Positions 25,908 through 34,168 of a stretch of DNA of 64,000 nucleotides are shown piece by piece. The stretch lies in assembly GCF_006716125.1 (NCBI RefSeq), contig NZ_VFOM01000003.1, positions 106,591 through 170,590 on the forward strand, read 5' to 3'. This DNA is from Homoserinimonas aerilata (lineage in GTDB: Bacteria; Actinomycetota; Actinomycetes; Actinomycetales; Microbacteriaceae). Each line of letters starts with the position of its first letter. Within the stretch, counting starts at the first letter, position 1. A model generated the notes under the pieces. It saw only the letters and a list, made by a program, of their open reading frames with translations. It was not told where the DNA came from and made no database searches. The translations under genes were made by a program, and so were the position numbers.

Positions 25908-25925
25908 CCCCGCCCGTAACTTGCC

Positions 25926-25958
25926 GGTTGAGGAGCGAGGAACGAGCGTCTCGAAACC
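25926..25958. repeat. REP-like palindrome (family E)
   Basis: GGTTGAGGAGCGAGG and CGTCTCGAAACC form an imperfect inverted repeat 18 nt after the GH13 stop. It may serve as the terminator between the GH13 gene and the convergent SRPBCC gene. Confidence 0.6.
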
Positions 25959-25983
25959 TCACCGCCGAGGAACCATTTATTTC

Positions 25984-26442
25984 TCAGAGCTGGCTTCGCG
26001 CTGCCGCAACTAGGAACGCATTTCGCTTGGCAATGATGTAGCGCATGTATTTGGCCAGGATGAGTTTCTCGGCCAAGACGCCTAGTGGCCCGAATGGCGC
26101 CGAAAATTCAATTTCGTCCAGCATCAGAGTGTGATCCTGCGCCTCAGTGAACCAATGGTCGTGCCGAAAATGTTTGAACGGTCCACGTACCTGCTCGTCC
26201 GTGAATGAGGTTGGCGGCGTCATCGAGCTAATACGGCTTTCTAGATAAAAAGGCACTCCGAAGTGGACTGCGCGCCACGTCACCGTCTCTCCCATCGAAA
26301 TGAGGCCATGTGTGACGCCGCCAACCGCCCGTTCGGATGATGACTTCATCGAGCCAAGATGTGCGTCAATGTCACGCGCAAGGTCGAAGGCTCTCGCGAT
26401 TGGCAAGGGAAGAAGCGTACGAAGCTCGAAACCGACAGTCAT
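25984..26442 (-). CDS. SRPBCC family (polyketide cyclase/START-like) protein
   Basis: 152-aa protein with the START/SRPBCC ligand-binding pattern: FELRTLLPLPIARAFDLARDIDAHL at the N-terminus, then alternating beta-strands ending in a long C-terminal helix (VLAEKLILAKYMRYIIAKRN). The segment FKHFRHDHWFTE is characteristic of SRPBCC proteins linked to cell division inhibitor SulA-like or epimerase families. These proteins bind hydrophobic ligands; no activity can be assigned. The gene and its 3' and 5' surroundings are visibly richer in A/T than the neighbours, suggesting later acquisition. No partner gene is obvious. Confidence 0.82.
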   Translation of the reverse strand: MTVGFELRTLLPLPIARAFDLARDIDAHLGSMKSSSERAVGGVTHGLISMGETVTWRAVHFGVPFYLESRISSMTPPTSFTDEQVRGPFKHFRHDHWFTEAQDHTLMLDEIEFSAPFGPLGVLAEKLILAKYMRYIIAKRNAFLVAAARSQL

Positions 26443-26802
26443 TCTCGGATTCTGTCACCCGTTGCGGTTCACATGCCACTACTGCTGGTCGCTGCGGTAC
26501 TTACGAGATTCCCTGCGAGTATCGTTCAATAATCGCTAAGGTGATGTAAAACCTAGACAAAGAAGTCTACTAAGTGAGATGACGGCTATCGAAAGTGCTG
26601 GAGCGCCGAAATCTTATTCCTATACCTTCGACGTGCCGAAAGGTACCTCTCTTGTCCCGTCGATGCGCGGCTACCACTTAGAGTCAGGCACGGATATCCT
26701 CGGCTCGATCGGTGAAGCTTGATCCGATGAGGATGAGGCACGAACTGGTGACAGGTTGACCTGCCTTAGAGTTCTCTCACATCCCGCACTGTCTGGAGGA
26801 CC
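26443..26802. other. Lower-GC intergenic stretch
   Basis: 360 bp between the divergent SRPBCC and PuuD-like genes. It is AT-rich relative to the genome (for example TAATCGCTAAGGTGATGTAA). Apart from the doubtful small frame at 26579-26722 and a -10-like TAGAGT at 26766-26771 before the PuuD-like gene, nothing is recognised. Confidence 0.6.
26579..26722 (+). CDS. Doubtful small ORF, possible gene remnant
   Basis: A 47-codon frame starting with ATG. Its second half (VPSMRGYHLESGTDILGSIG) faintly recalls the first strand of PRC-barrel domains, so it could be a truncated remnant. There is no convincing ribosome-binding site, though GTGAG precedes the ATG. I do not recognise it with confidence and it may not be translated. 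Confidence 0.25.
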   Translation: MTAIESAGAPKSYSYTFDVPKGTSLVPSMRGYHLESGTDILGSIGEA

Positions 26803-27558
26803 ATGTCGCAGCGCCCGCAGATTCTGGCGTCCTATTCGATGGATGCGGAGGCCGCGCCGTTGTGGCTGCGCGAACTCCTCCACACTCTTGCCCGCACCGC
26901 GGCTGACGCTCTCGATGCGGCGGGGGCGGATGTCACTTTTGTCGACCCGGCCCGTTCGGTCGATGACCCGAAACTGCTGGCGGCATCCGTCGATGGCGTT
27001 CTCGTGCTGGGCGGGGCGGACGTCGATCCCGCGCTGTACGGGCAGAAGCCGGTGGATGGGCTGTACGGCGTTGACGCGAGGGCGGATGCGTTCGAGTTGG
27101 CGCTGATTGCGGCGGCGATGGAGTCGGGCACGCCAGTTCTGGGCATCTGCCGCGGCATGCAGCTGCTCAATGTGGCGCGCGGCGGAACCCTTGTGCAGGA
27201 TTTGGGCCCCGGCACCATCCACCGTGATGATGCGGATGGGCAGGCGATGCCGGAGCATGAGGTGCGGGTTCTGCCGGGAACGCGTTTGGGCGGCATCTTT
27301 TCGGCGGATGCGTTGACTATTCGGTCGGGGCACCATCAGGCGGTCGACACTCTTGGTGGGTGGTTGAGGGTGAGCGCGCAGGCGCCCGACGGCACGATTG
27401 AGGCGATCGAGGCGCCCGACTCGTGGACGTTGGGGGTGCAGTGGCATCCGGAGGATCCGCGTGCCGACGCGGCCCAACTTGCGGCGCTGATGACTGAGTT
27501 TGTGGCGGGTTGCGCGGCTTCCCGTGACGTGGTGTCTGCGGTGGGCTCGAACGGATGA
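26803..27558 (+). CDS. Gamma-glutamyl-gamma-aminobutyrate hydrolase-like class I amidotransferase (PuuD type)
   Basis: 251-aa glutamine-amidotransferase-fold hydrolase. The triad is Cys116 (GICRGMQLLN) with His215 and Glu217 (VQWHPED). LVLGGADVDPALYG is the typical peptidase C26 segment. PuuD releases GABA from gamma-glutamyl-GABA in putrescine breakdown; no other puu genes are nearby, so the substrate may be another gamma-glutamyl compound. GGAGG lies 6 nt before the ATG. The stop is about 50 nt before tRNA-Thr. Confidence 0.92.
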   Translation: MSQRPQILASYSMDAEAAPLWLRELLHTLARTAADALDAAGADVTFVDPARSVDDPKLLAASVDGVLVLGGADVDPALYGQKPVDGLYGVDARADAFELALIAAAMESGTPVLGICRGMQLLNVARGGTLVQDLGPGTIHRDDADGQAMPEHEVRVLPGTRLGGIFSADALTIRSGHHQAVDTLGGWLRVSAQAPDGTIEAIEAPDSWTLGVQWHPEDPRADAAQLAALMTEFVAGCAASRDVVSAVGSNG

Positions 27559-27609
27559 TAATCTAGACCGGTTGCCCATTCTGGGTCACATTTTTGCGCG
27601 CGTAAGCGT

Positions 27610-27681
<72 letters not shown>

Positions 27682-27705
27682 CGGTCATCCTTCACGGGAT
27701 GCCGT

Positions 27706-27779
27706 GGCTGGGTAGCTCAGTTGGTGAGAGCGCACGACTCATAATCGTGAGGTCGCGAGTTCGAATCTCGCTCCAGCTA
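27706..27779 (+). tRNA. tRNA-Met (anticodon CAT)
   Basis: Acceptor GGCTGGG pairs with TCCAGCT (27772-27778) using two G-T wobbles, discriminator A at 27779. Anticodon stem CACGA/TCGTG encloses CTCATAA (CAT). T-arm GCGAG/CTCGC with TTCGAAT. The terminal 1-72 pair is G-T, so it resembles elongator rather than initiator tRNA-Met. Confidence 0.93.
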
Positions 27780-27899
27780 CAACGAAGAAAGCCCGAGAAC
27801 CCGGTGATTTGCCGCGTTTTCACCCCTCCGAATGTGACCTCGCGATTCAAGCCGTGTGCTAGCTTCCGAACATAGCAATCATTCGATTAGGAGTTGGTT

Positions 27900-28919
27900 T
27901 TGGTTCAGATCTCACGCGCGATTGTCCATGAGATACCAAAAGGCAAGTACTCGGCAGATGGTGAGCACACAGTGGCTCTATCCTCAGCAGAAACCACGCT
28001 AGCCCCAGAGACTAGACGATTCATCGAAGAGAACATGCTGGACTTCGGGCTGAAGAGCCCACGCCAGATCGTAGAAGATCCTGACGCAGGATCGACGACA
28101 CCGACTTTCATTCGTGAAATCCTTTCCGATCCCGACCGATTTGTCGATGCGTCCCAAGGAATCGCGCTGAATCTGCATCGTGCACAAACCGGCAACAGCC
28201 CCTCGGGTGTCCTTATAGTGGCGACAGTCACCGACGCGGGTTCGTCGTCGGTGATCATCCTCAAGGCGGAGCATGCGGAGGGGATGAGACTTCGACGTGT
28301 CGGGGACGAAGCCACTGGGCGATTTGATCTGCAGCATCTCAATGAGCTGATTGTTGGCAACAACTCGCGGATCTATAAGATTGCGCTTCTGTCTGAGGCG
28401 ACCGGTGGAGTAGCTGGTGACATGGTGGACCAGCAAAACGGAGTAGCTTTTGCAGACTTCTTCATGTCGGCATTTCTCGGCTGCCGCCTGGCCGACAATT
28501 CGGAAGTTCAGACAAGACAGTTCATGCAGTCGGCGATGAACTGGGTGAATAAATCGGTTCCTAGCGAGAGCGACCAAGCACGCTATGCAACTGCCTTAAT
28601 CGCATATATGGGTTCGCCCGCAACATCATTTCAGGCGACTGAGTTTGCTGACCAGTTTCTCGAGGCTGAAGTTCGCGATGATTTTGTTCGATCGCTCCCG
28701 GACGACGTTGCAACTTCGGTCGTTAACAAGGACCTGGCGCTAGTTCCAGGGCAAGGGGCAGGGCTTCGAATGTATGCGCCAGGGGTCGTAGTTTCAGCGA
28801 GCGCTGTTGCTCTCGAGCGAGGCGACCTTGAGATTCTTTCTGAAGAGGGCCAGAGTACGACAATCCGAATCAGGGGCTCCCTAAAAAGGTACGGCCTCGG
28901 TAGTGCGCCGAAAGGCTAA
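27900..28919 (+). CDS. Nucleoid-associated protein, NdpA/YejK-like (37-kDa family)
   Basis: About 339-aa protein. The N-terminus (VQISRAIVHEIPKGKYS, then VALSSAETTLAPETRRFIEE) and the middle (IYKIALLSE) match the NdpA/YejK nucleoid-associated family by eye. Family members bind DNA or RNA; their role is not well defined. The TTG at 27900 has AGGAG 6 nt upstream, whereas the TTG at 27894 would touch it. The gene is clearly less GC-rich than its neighbours, starts 120 nt after tRNA-Met and is followed after 5 nt by a RelA/SpoT-type gene, so the two form a transferred two-gene unit. Confidence 0.72.
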   Translation: MVQISRAIVHEIPKGKYSADGEHTVALSSAETTLAPETRRFIEENMLDFGLKSPRQIVEDPDAGSTTPTFIREILSDPDRFVDASQGIALNLHRAQTGNSPSGVLIVATVTDAGSSSVIILKAEHAEGMRLRRVGDEATGRFDLQHLNELIVGNNSRIYKIALLSEATGGVAGDMVDQQNGVAFADFFMSAFLGCRLADNSEVQTRQFMQSAMNWVNKSVPSESDQARYATALIAYMGSPATSFQATEFADQFLEAEVRDDFVRSLPDDVATSVVNKDLALVPGQGAGLRMYAPGVVVSASAVALERGDLEILSEEGQSTTIRIRGSLKRYGLGSAPKG

Positions 28920-28924
28920 GCGAA

Positions 28925-29890
28925 TTGAGCATTGAGTCGCTGACAGAGAGGTATTTTGAAGAGCGCGACGCCCTAGACAATGCGCTTGACGAATGGAGTA
29001 GGCAATTACTCGCCTTCGCCCACACTGTCGACCCCGCCGCAACCGTTTCGGGTCGGGTCAAGAGCTATCGAAGCATGCTGGGCAAGGCCTATCGCGTTGC
29101 ATCGAAGGTTCGGTCTTGGTCGGAGTTTGGAGACTTAGTTGCTCTAAAGGCTGTCTTTCCCACCTCGCGCGGAGTGACTGAATTCTCGGAGTGGCTACTA
29201 GACCAAGCCGCGTGGAACCCAGTTCTAGACGATAAGCAAGGCGAGCCGACGGAGCTGAAGTATAAATCGAACCAATTTGATCTCGAATCATCAGAGATTC
29301 GAGACTCGAGAGGCGAGCCCCTCAAAATCGAAGTCCAGGTGAGAACGGCAGTAAGCGACGCTTGGTATGTAGTAGACCATCGACTCCAATACAAGGGAAT
29401 CGTTGAGCTGCCGTCGGACCTCCAGCGTAAGCTGAATCGCCTCATAGTTCTCGCGGAACTGTTCGATGAGGAGGTGGAAGCGGTGATCGCCAGGCAGATA
29501 GGTCTACCCGAATACGCTGTTGCCCGGCTCTACGACGGACTCGTCCGAATCTCTGAGACGCTCGTCGACGGGCAAACGCGTGCTTCTCGACCAGAGGGGC
29601 TCCTTGAACTCATCCTTAGTTCATACGCCGAGGAGGAGATGGAATCGCTCGAGACCACTGTCAATGCATTTGTGGCGGAACATGGCGAGGCTTTGCGAGC
29701 AGTTATTCAGAGGCACATCTATGGAGCACACTCATTTGTGGAATCTCGTGACTGGATCTACTACGAGCCGGAGGCGATACTTATTGCTGAACGAGCGAGA
29801 GTCAAGCCATCGTTGATTCGAGCGAAAGTAGCTGGGTCTGATTTTGAATCGGTTATCGGGCCCATGATCGTGGAACTCAAATCGATCTAA
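28925..29890 (+). CDS. RelA/SpoT-type nucleotide pyrophosphokinase domain protein (small alarmone synthetase-like)
   Basis: 321-aa protein with a (p)ppGpp-synthetase-type nucleotidyltransferase domain at about residues 40-160. R44-x-K46-S47 and K54 match the ATP-binding RxKS...K; D70 (FGDLVAL) and E136 (IEVQVRT) are the expected metal/catalytic acidic residues; Y113 takes the G-loop Tyr place; W147, H152 and Y156-K157 complete DAWYVVDHRLQYK. The usual His of the YxSLH motif is not seen. There is no HD hydrolase or TGS domain. The C-terminal about 160 residues are helical and unassigned. TTG start 5 nt after the NdpA-like stop. It could be a toxic SAS or a stress/antiphage effector. Confidence 0.8.
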   Translation: MSIESLTERYFEERDALDNALDEWSRQLLAFAHTVDPAATVSGRVKSYRSMLGKAYRVASKVRSWSEFGDLVALKAVFPTSRGVTEFSEWLLDQAAWNPVLDDKQGEPTELKYKSNQFDLESSEIRDSRGEPLKIEVQVRTAVSDAWYVVDHRLQYKGIVELPSDLQRKLNRLIVLAELFDEEVEAVIARQIGLPEYAVARLYDGLVRISETLVDGQTRASRPEGLLELILSSYAEEEMESLETTVNAFVAEHGEALRAVIQRHIYGAHSFVESRDWIYYEPEAILIAERARVKPSLIRAKVAGSDFESVIGPMIVELKSI

Positions 29891-29966
29891 CGCCCGGCCA
29901 CACTCCGTTTGGTGGCCTCTGCGCTTCGCGCTCAAGCTACGTTCAAATTCAAAGCAGGGCTTGCGC
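29888..29966 (+). other. attC-like foldable element at the end of the two-gene unit
   Basis: It begins TAACGCCC, overlapping the stop codon, contains the central loop GCGCTTCGCGC flanked by arms GTGGCCT and AAGCTAC (six of seven positions pair, counting one wobble), then GTTTG/CAAAT, and ends AAGCAGGGCTTGCG. This resembles integron cassette recombination sites, but the terminal GTTRRRY core is degenerate (GGGCTTGC instead of GGGCGTTA). Confidence 0.35.
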
Positions 29967-30255
29967 GTGGCTGGTTTGATGCTGCGGAGTATAGGTGGCT
30001 GGCCGTGCGGGGCCGCGCGTTCGCCCTCCGGGCAACCACGCGCGGCCCCACCCGGCCTGCCACCTTCACTGCCGGCTACTTCCAACACTCATGCGCATGA
30101 AGCGCATAGCTCCTGCCCGAATGCACCGAGTCCCCGGTTAGAGGCTGGGTTGCCGCACTCGTCGTAAGCGCGGAGCCCGATGAGCGCGCAGATTTTACCG
30201 TCTCGTGTCGCACATCGCCGATATCCTGTGGATGCGCGCCTGACCGTTCGCCCCG
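29967..30255. other. Intergenic region with a strong hairpin
   Basis: About 290 bp between the attC-like element and the small ORF before the Fic gene. It contains a perfect 12-bp inverted repeat, GGGGCCGCGCGT (30009-30020) and ACGCGCGGCCCC (30038-30049), with a further GCCC/GGGC inside the loop, probably a terminator or REP element. No gene recognised. Confidence 0.65.
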
Positions 30256-30369
30256 TTGGTCGGCAACACAAAGCTGAACGTGGAGATCGACCGCATAGGT
30301 GCAACGACGGTTCAGGTTTGCACCTCGATCGACGCCATCGGGGCCGATCTGGAAGGAACAGCAGAATGA
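30256..30369 (+). CDS. Small ORF coupled to the Fic gene (putative antitoxin or remnant)
   Basis: A 37-codon frame from TTG (30256) that begins VGNTKLNVEIDRIGATTVQV and ends by ATGA overlap with the Fic gene. Codon use and amino acid balance look coding. It could be a short antitoxin, or the tail of a longer upstream gene broken by a stop at 30241. The overlap suggests translational coupling. No family recognised. Confidence 0.35.
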   Translation: MVGNTKLNVEIDRIGATTVQVCTSIDAIGADLEGTAE

Positions 30370-30929
30370 AGTCCGACGATTCAGGCGCTAGCCCTTACGG
30401 TGAGCGGGACAGTGCCGGGGTTGTGGAGGTCTTGTCGGCGTACCTCCCGGCTCTCCAACTGCTACGCGACTACGACGCGGGCGAGCTTGAGAGCGCCCCC
30501 GGATCCGTGCCGGATTGGACGCTCACCATTGACGAAGCCCGGGCGATCATCGCTCATGTGGCGGCGCAGTTCGAGGCTGACGCTCTGTTCGGCAGGGAGC
30601 GCGGCGAAGGGTTGGAGGGTGTGGTCGCCTCGATCTACCAGGGGTTCGCCGGCCAGGAGTTGTACCCGACCGTGCAGTTGAAGGCGGCAAACCTGTTGTA
30701 TCTGATGGTGAAGGATCATCCGCTCTCTGACGGCAATAAGCGCAGCGCTGCCGCACTGTTCGTCACCTTCCTCAGTCGCAACAGCCTTCTGACGGATGCT
30801 GGCGGTCAGCCCCGCATCTCGAACAACGCCCTGGCGGCCATCACGCTTCTGGTTGCCATGAGCGACCCGAAAGAGAAAGAACTCATGGTTGCGCTGGTCG
30901 TGCGAATGCTGTCGGAGCCTGCATCCTGA
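30366..30929 (+). CDS. Fic/Doc-family protein
   Basis: 187-aa protein with the Fic core motif HPLSDGNKRSAAALF (residues 118-132), where Lys125 follows DGN as in Doc (Doc acts as a kinase on EF-Tu; Fic proteins with DGNGR AMPylate). The sequence from VEVLSAYLPALQLLRDYD through FGRERGEGLEGVVASIYQ resembles the C-terminal half of RhuM-like virulence proteins, which have an N-terminal DNA-binding part missing here. So it is either a short Fic toxin or a truncated RhuM-like protein. The ATG overlaps the stop of the small ORF upstream. Confidence 0.85.
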   Translation: MKSDDSGASPYGERDSAGVVEVLSAYLPALQLLRDYDAGELESAPGSVPDWTLTIDEARAIIAHVAAQFEADALFGRERGEGLEGVVASIYQGFAGQELYPTVQLKAANLLYLMVKDHPLSDGNKRSAAALFVTFLSRNSLLTDAGGQPRISNNALAAITLLVAMSDPKEKELMVALVVRMLSEPAS

Positions 30930-31190
30930 GACGCGACGTTTCGAGCGAGGACCGCTGCCCGGATGCGTGGGTCATCTCCGTTTGCGGAGTCGCCCGCGAA
31001 ACCACGCCGCAATGCGGCCGACCTATAGCCCAAGGGTGGGCGCACGCCCGCACAACGAAAAGCGCCCGAAGCTGACAACTGGCCGGGTGACGCGGTCAGG
31101 TGCCGCGCCTACTGTGAATAAGGGCGCGCACAGTGCCGGCGACACGGCCGGCCGCTGGGGTGATGTTTGCGCGGCCAGGACGGTGGAGGC

Positions 31191-33665
31191 ATGACAGACA
31201 GCACAACGCAGGGGTGGGTTCAGGTTCGCGGCGCCCGCGAGCACAACCTCAAAAACGTTGACCTCGATATTCCGCGGGATGCTGTTGTCGCGTTCACGGG
31301 CGTGTCAGGCTCCGGCAAGTCGTCACTCGCATTCGGCACCCTCTACGCCGAAGCACAACGCCGCTACTTCGAATCGGTGGCCCCCTACGCCCGCCGCCTG
31401 CTCAACCAGGTGGGCGCCCCCGACGTCGACCAGATCACGGGCCTCCCGCCGGCCGTCGCACTGCAGCAACGCCGGGGCGCACCCAGCTCACGCTCCACCG
31501 TTGGCACCATCACCACCCTCTCCAACCTGCTGCGCATGCTCTACTCTCGCGCCGGAACCTACCCGGCAGGCGCAGCACACCTTGCCGCCGAAGCGTTCTC
31601 ACCCAACACCCCCGCCGGGGCGTGCCCGCGCTGCCACGGGCTCGGCGTCGTGCACGATGTCACCGAAGAGCTACTGGTGCCCGACCCGACACTCAGCATC
31701 CGCGACGGCGCCATCGCGGCCTGGCCGGGTGCCTGGCAGGGAGCAAACCTGCGCAGCATTGTGCACGGGCTGGGCATCAGCATCGACAAACCGTGGAACA
31801 CCCTCCCGCGCAAAGACCAAGAGTGGTTGCTGTTCACCGACGAACAGCCATCCGTGCTCATCGAACCAGAACGTGACCGCATCGACCACGGTTATTACGG
31901 CAAATTCTGGAGCGCCCGCAGCCACGTCATGCACGTTCTCGCACAATCTCAGAGCGAACGGATGCGCGAACGAGCGCTCCGCTTTGTGGTCAGCGTCGAC
32001 TGCCCGGCCTGCGGCGGCAGCGGCCTGCGCCCCGAAGCGCTCGCCGTCACCTATGCGGGGCGCAGCATCGCCCAGATGAACACGGTACCGCTCGCCGAAC
32101 TGGCGGCAGCCTTGCACAACACACACAACAGCAGCACGGATGGCCGTGGCGCAGGCGGCAGCGAAGCGAGCGAGGCCGCCCAGCGGATCGCATCCGACAT
32201 GATCGTGCGAGTCAACGAACTGCTCACACTGGGGCTCGGCTATCTGAGCCTCGGCCGCAACTCCACAACCCTGTCGACCGGTGAATCGCAGCGGCTGCGC
32301 ATCGCCACCCAACTGCGATCCGGGCTGTTCGGCGTTGTGTATGTGCTCGACGAGCCGTCAGCCGGGCTACACCCGGCCGACGCAGAACCGCTACTCGAAG
32401 TGCTCGACCGGCTCAAAGACTCAGGCAACACCCTGTTCGTCGTCGAACATGACCTCGACGTTGTGCGCCGGGCAGACTGGGTGGTCGACATCGGCCCCAA
32501 CGCCGGAGACGGAGGCGGGCGGGTGCTCTACTCGGGCCCCGTCGACGGGCTCGAAGGCGTCACCGAATCGGTGACCGCACAATACCTTTTTGCTGACAAC
32601 GCCCACAGCATCCGCACGGTCAGGCAACCCGACTCGTGGATCACCATCAGCGACATCACCCGCCACAACCTGCGCGGCACCACCGTCGAGCTGCCCCTGG
32701 GGGTCATGACCGCCGTCACCGGCGTCTCAGGGTCAGGCAAATCAACCCTCGTCACCCAAGTGCTCGCCCACCTGGTTCGGTCGCAACTCGGTGTGGCCGG
32801 CGACCCCGACGACCCCGCACTGACACTCGATGTGGGCAGCGTCAGCGGGCTCGACGCAATCGACCGACTGGTGGTCGTCGACCAGCGCCCCATCGGCCGC
32901 ACCCCCCGCTCCAACCTGGCCACCTACACGGGCATGTTCGACGCGGTGCGCAAACTCTTTGCCGCAACAGATGAAGCCCGCGCCCGCCGGTACGGCGCCG
33001 GCCGGTTCTCCTTCAACGTGCCCGGTGGCCGGTGCGACGCCTGCGCCGGAGAAGGTTTCGTCTCAGTGGAACTCATGTTCCTCCCCGGAACGTACGCACC
33101 CTGCGAGGTCTGCCACGGCGCCCGCTACAACGCCGAAACCCTCGAAATCACCTACCGCGACACAACAATCGCCGACGTGCTCGGAATGACCGTCGACACC
33201 GCCGCCGAATTCTTCGCCGACGTGCCCTCCGCCGAACGCAGCCTCCGCACCCTCCGCGATGTCGGGCTCGGCTACCTGCGACTCGGCCAACCCGCCACAG
33301 AACTCAGCGGCGGCGAAGCACAACGCATCAAACTGGCCACCGAACTGCAGCGGGCCCGCCGCGGGCACACCCTCTACCTTCTCGACGAACCAACCGCTGG
33401 GCTGCATCCGGCCGACACACGCCTACTACTCGACCAACTCCAACGACTCGTGGATGCCGGTAACACGGTCATCCTCGTAGAACACGACCTGCCCGCCATC
33501 GCCGACTCCGACTGGGTCATCGACCTCGGACCGGGCGGAGGCGACGCAGGAGGCACCGTCGTCGCCACCGGCACCCCACAGCACATCGCAACCGGGGGAG
33601 GGGCAACCGCCGTGCATGTGGCGGCGTGGCTCAACCGCACCACACAAACGAACACCGCCATCTAG
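31191..33665 (+). CDS. UvrA-like ABC ATPase lacking the UvrB-binding domain (UvrA2 type)
   Basis: 824-aa excinuclease subunit A-like protein with two ABC modules: Walker [10 protein letters not shown] (about 37) and GVSGSGKST (about 520), signatures LSTGESQR and LSGGEAQR. Zinc-finger cysteines are present ([36 protein letters not shown]). After [18 protein letters not shown] it passes almost directly to ACPRCHGLG, so the UvrB-interaction domain of canonical UvrA (about 950 aa) is missing. Such paralogues act in DNA-damage or drug tolerance independently of UvrB. ATG at 31191 with GTGGAGG 1-8 nt upstream; a longer in-frame start at 31167 is less likely. Confidence 0.92.
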   Translation: MTDSTTQGWVQVRGAREHNLKNVDLDIPRDAVVAFTGVSGSGKSSLAFGTLYAEAQRRYFESVAPYARRLLNQVGAPDVDQITGLPPAVALQQRRGAPSSRSTVGTITTLSNLLRMLYSRAGTYPAGAAHLAAEAFSPNTPAGACPRCHGLGVVHDVTEELLVPDPTLSIRDGAIAAWPGAWQGANLRSIVHGLGISIDKPWNTLPRKDQEWLLFTDEQPSVLIEPERDRIDHGYYGKFWSARSHVMHVLAQSQSERMRERALRFVVSVDCPACGGSGLRPEALAVTYAGRSIAQMNTVPLAELAAALHNTHNSSTDGRGAGGSEASEAAQRIASDMIVRVNELLTLGLGYLSLGRNSTTLSTGESQRLRIATQLRSGLFGVVYVLDEPSAGLHPADAEPLLEVLDRLKDSGNTLFVVEHDLDVVRRADWVVDIGPNAGDGGGRVLYSGPVDGLEGVTESVTAQYLFADNAHSIRTVRQPDSWITISDITRHNLRGTTVELPLGVMTAVTGVSGSGKSTLVTQVLAHLVRSQLGVAGDPDDPALTLDVGSVSGLDAIDRLVVVDQRPIGRTPRSNLATYTGMFDAVRKLFAATDEARARRYGAGRFSFNVPGGRCDACAGEGFVSVELMFLPGTYAPCEVCHGARYNAETLEITYRDTTIADVLGMTVDTAAEFFADVPSAERSLRTLRDVGLGYLRLGQPATELSGGEAQRIKLATELQRARRGHTLYLLDEPTAGLHPADTRLLLDQLQRLVDAGNTVILVEHDLPAIADSDWVIDLGPGGGDAGGTVVATGTPQHIATGGGATAVHVAAWLNRTTQTNTAI

Positions 33666-33700
33666 GCGACACGTTCTCATCACCGCGTCATACTGATGCA

Positions 33701-34168
33701 ATGAGCACAGCCACCGGTCGACCCGACCGAACACTTGTCGTCATAGTTTCGATCATCGCGGCCGTGGTGATCCTCGCGCTGGTGGTCGTCTTCACGCGGG
33801 GCACCCCGACACCGCTCGACCCGGCCACACCAGAAGGTGCGGTGCAAAAGTATGCTTCCGCGGTCGTCGACGGTGACTTCCCCGCGGCCACACAACTCAT
33901 GACCCGCGCCGTCAGAGAACAGTGCGAACGCGCCGACGGAACCTCGATGGGAGACATCCGGCTCACCCTCAACTCCTCAAAAGTCAGTGCCGACACCGCC
34001 GTCGTGCGCGTCACAATCTCCCGGGGGGTGGGCGGCGGGCTGTTCGGCCCGTCATTGTACGACTCCGAAGGCACCTTCTCCCTCCTCAACGAAGACGGGG
34101 CGTGGATGATCGACAGCGCACCGTGGGAACTCGCCGTCTGCTACAACCAGGGGCAGCCCAATGAGTGA
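33701..34168 (+). CDS. Single-pass membrane protein of unknown function
   Basis: 155-aa protein. A short polar N-terminus is followed by one hydrophobic helix (TLVVIVSIIAAVVILALVVV, about residues 11-30) and an extracytoplasmic domain with a possible disulfide (Cys in REQCERAD and in LAVCYNQG). The domain layout resembles DUF4878-like lumazine/NTF2-fold secreted domains, but I cannot assign it. The last 8 nt overlap the start of the DUF5671 gene, so the two are co-translated. Confidence 0.75.
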   Translation: MSTATGRPDRTLVVIVSIIAAVVILALVVVFTRGTPTPLDPATPEGAVQKYASAVVDGDFPAATQLMTRAVREQCERADGTSMGDIRLTLNSSKVSADTAVVRVTISRGVGGGLFGPSLYDSEGTFSLLNEDGAWMIDSAPWELAVCYNQGQPNE

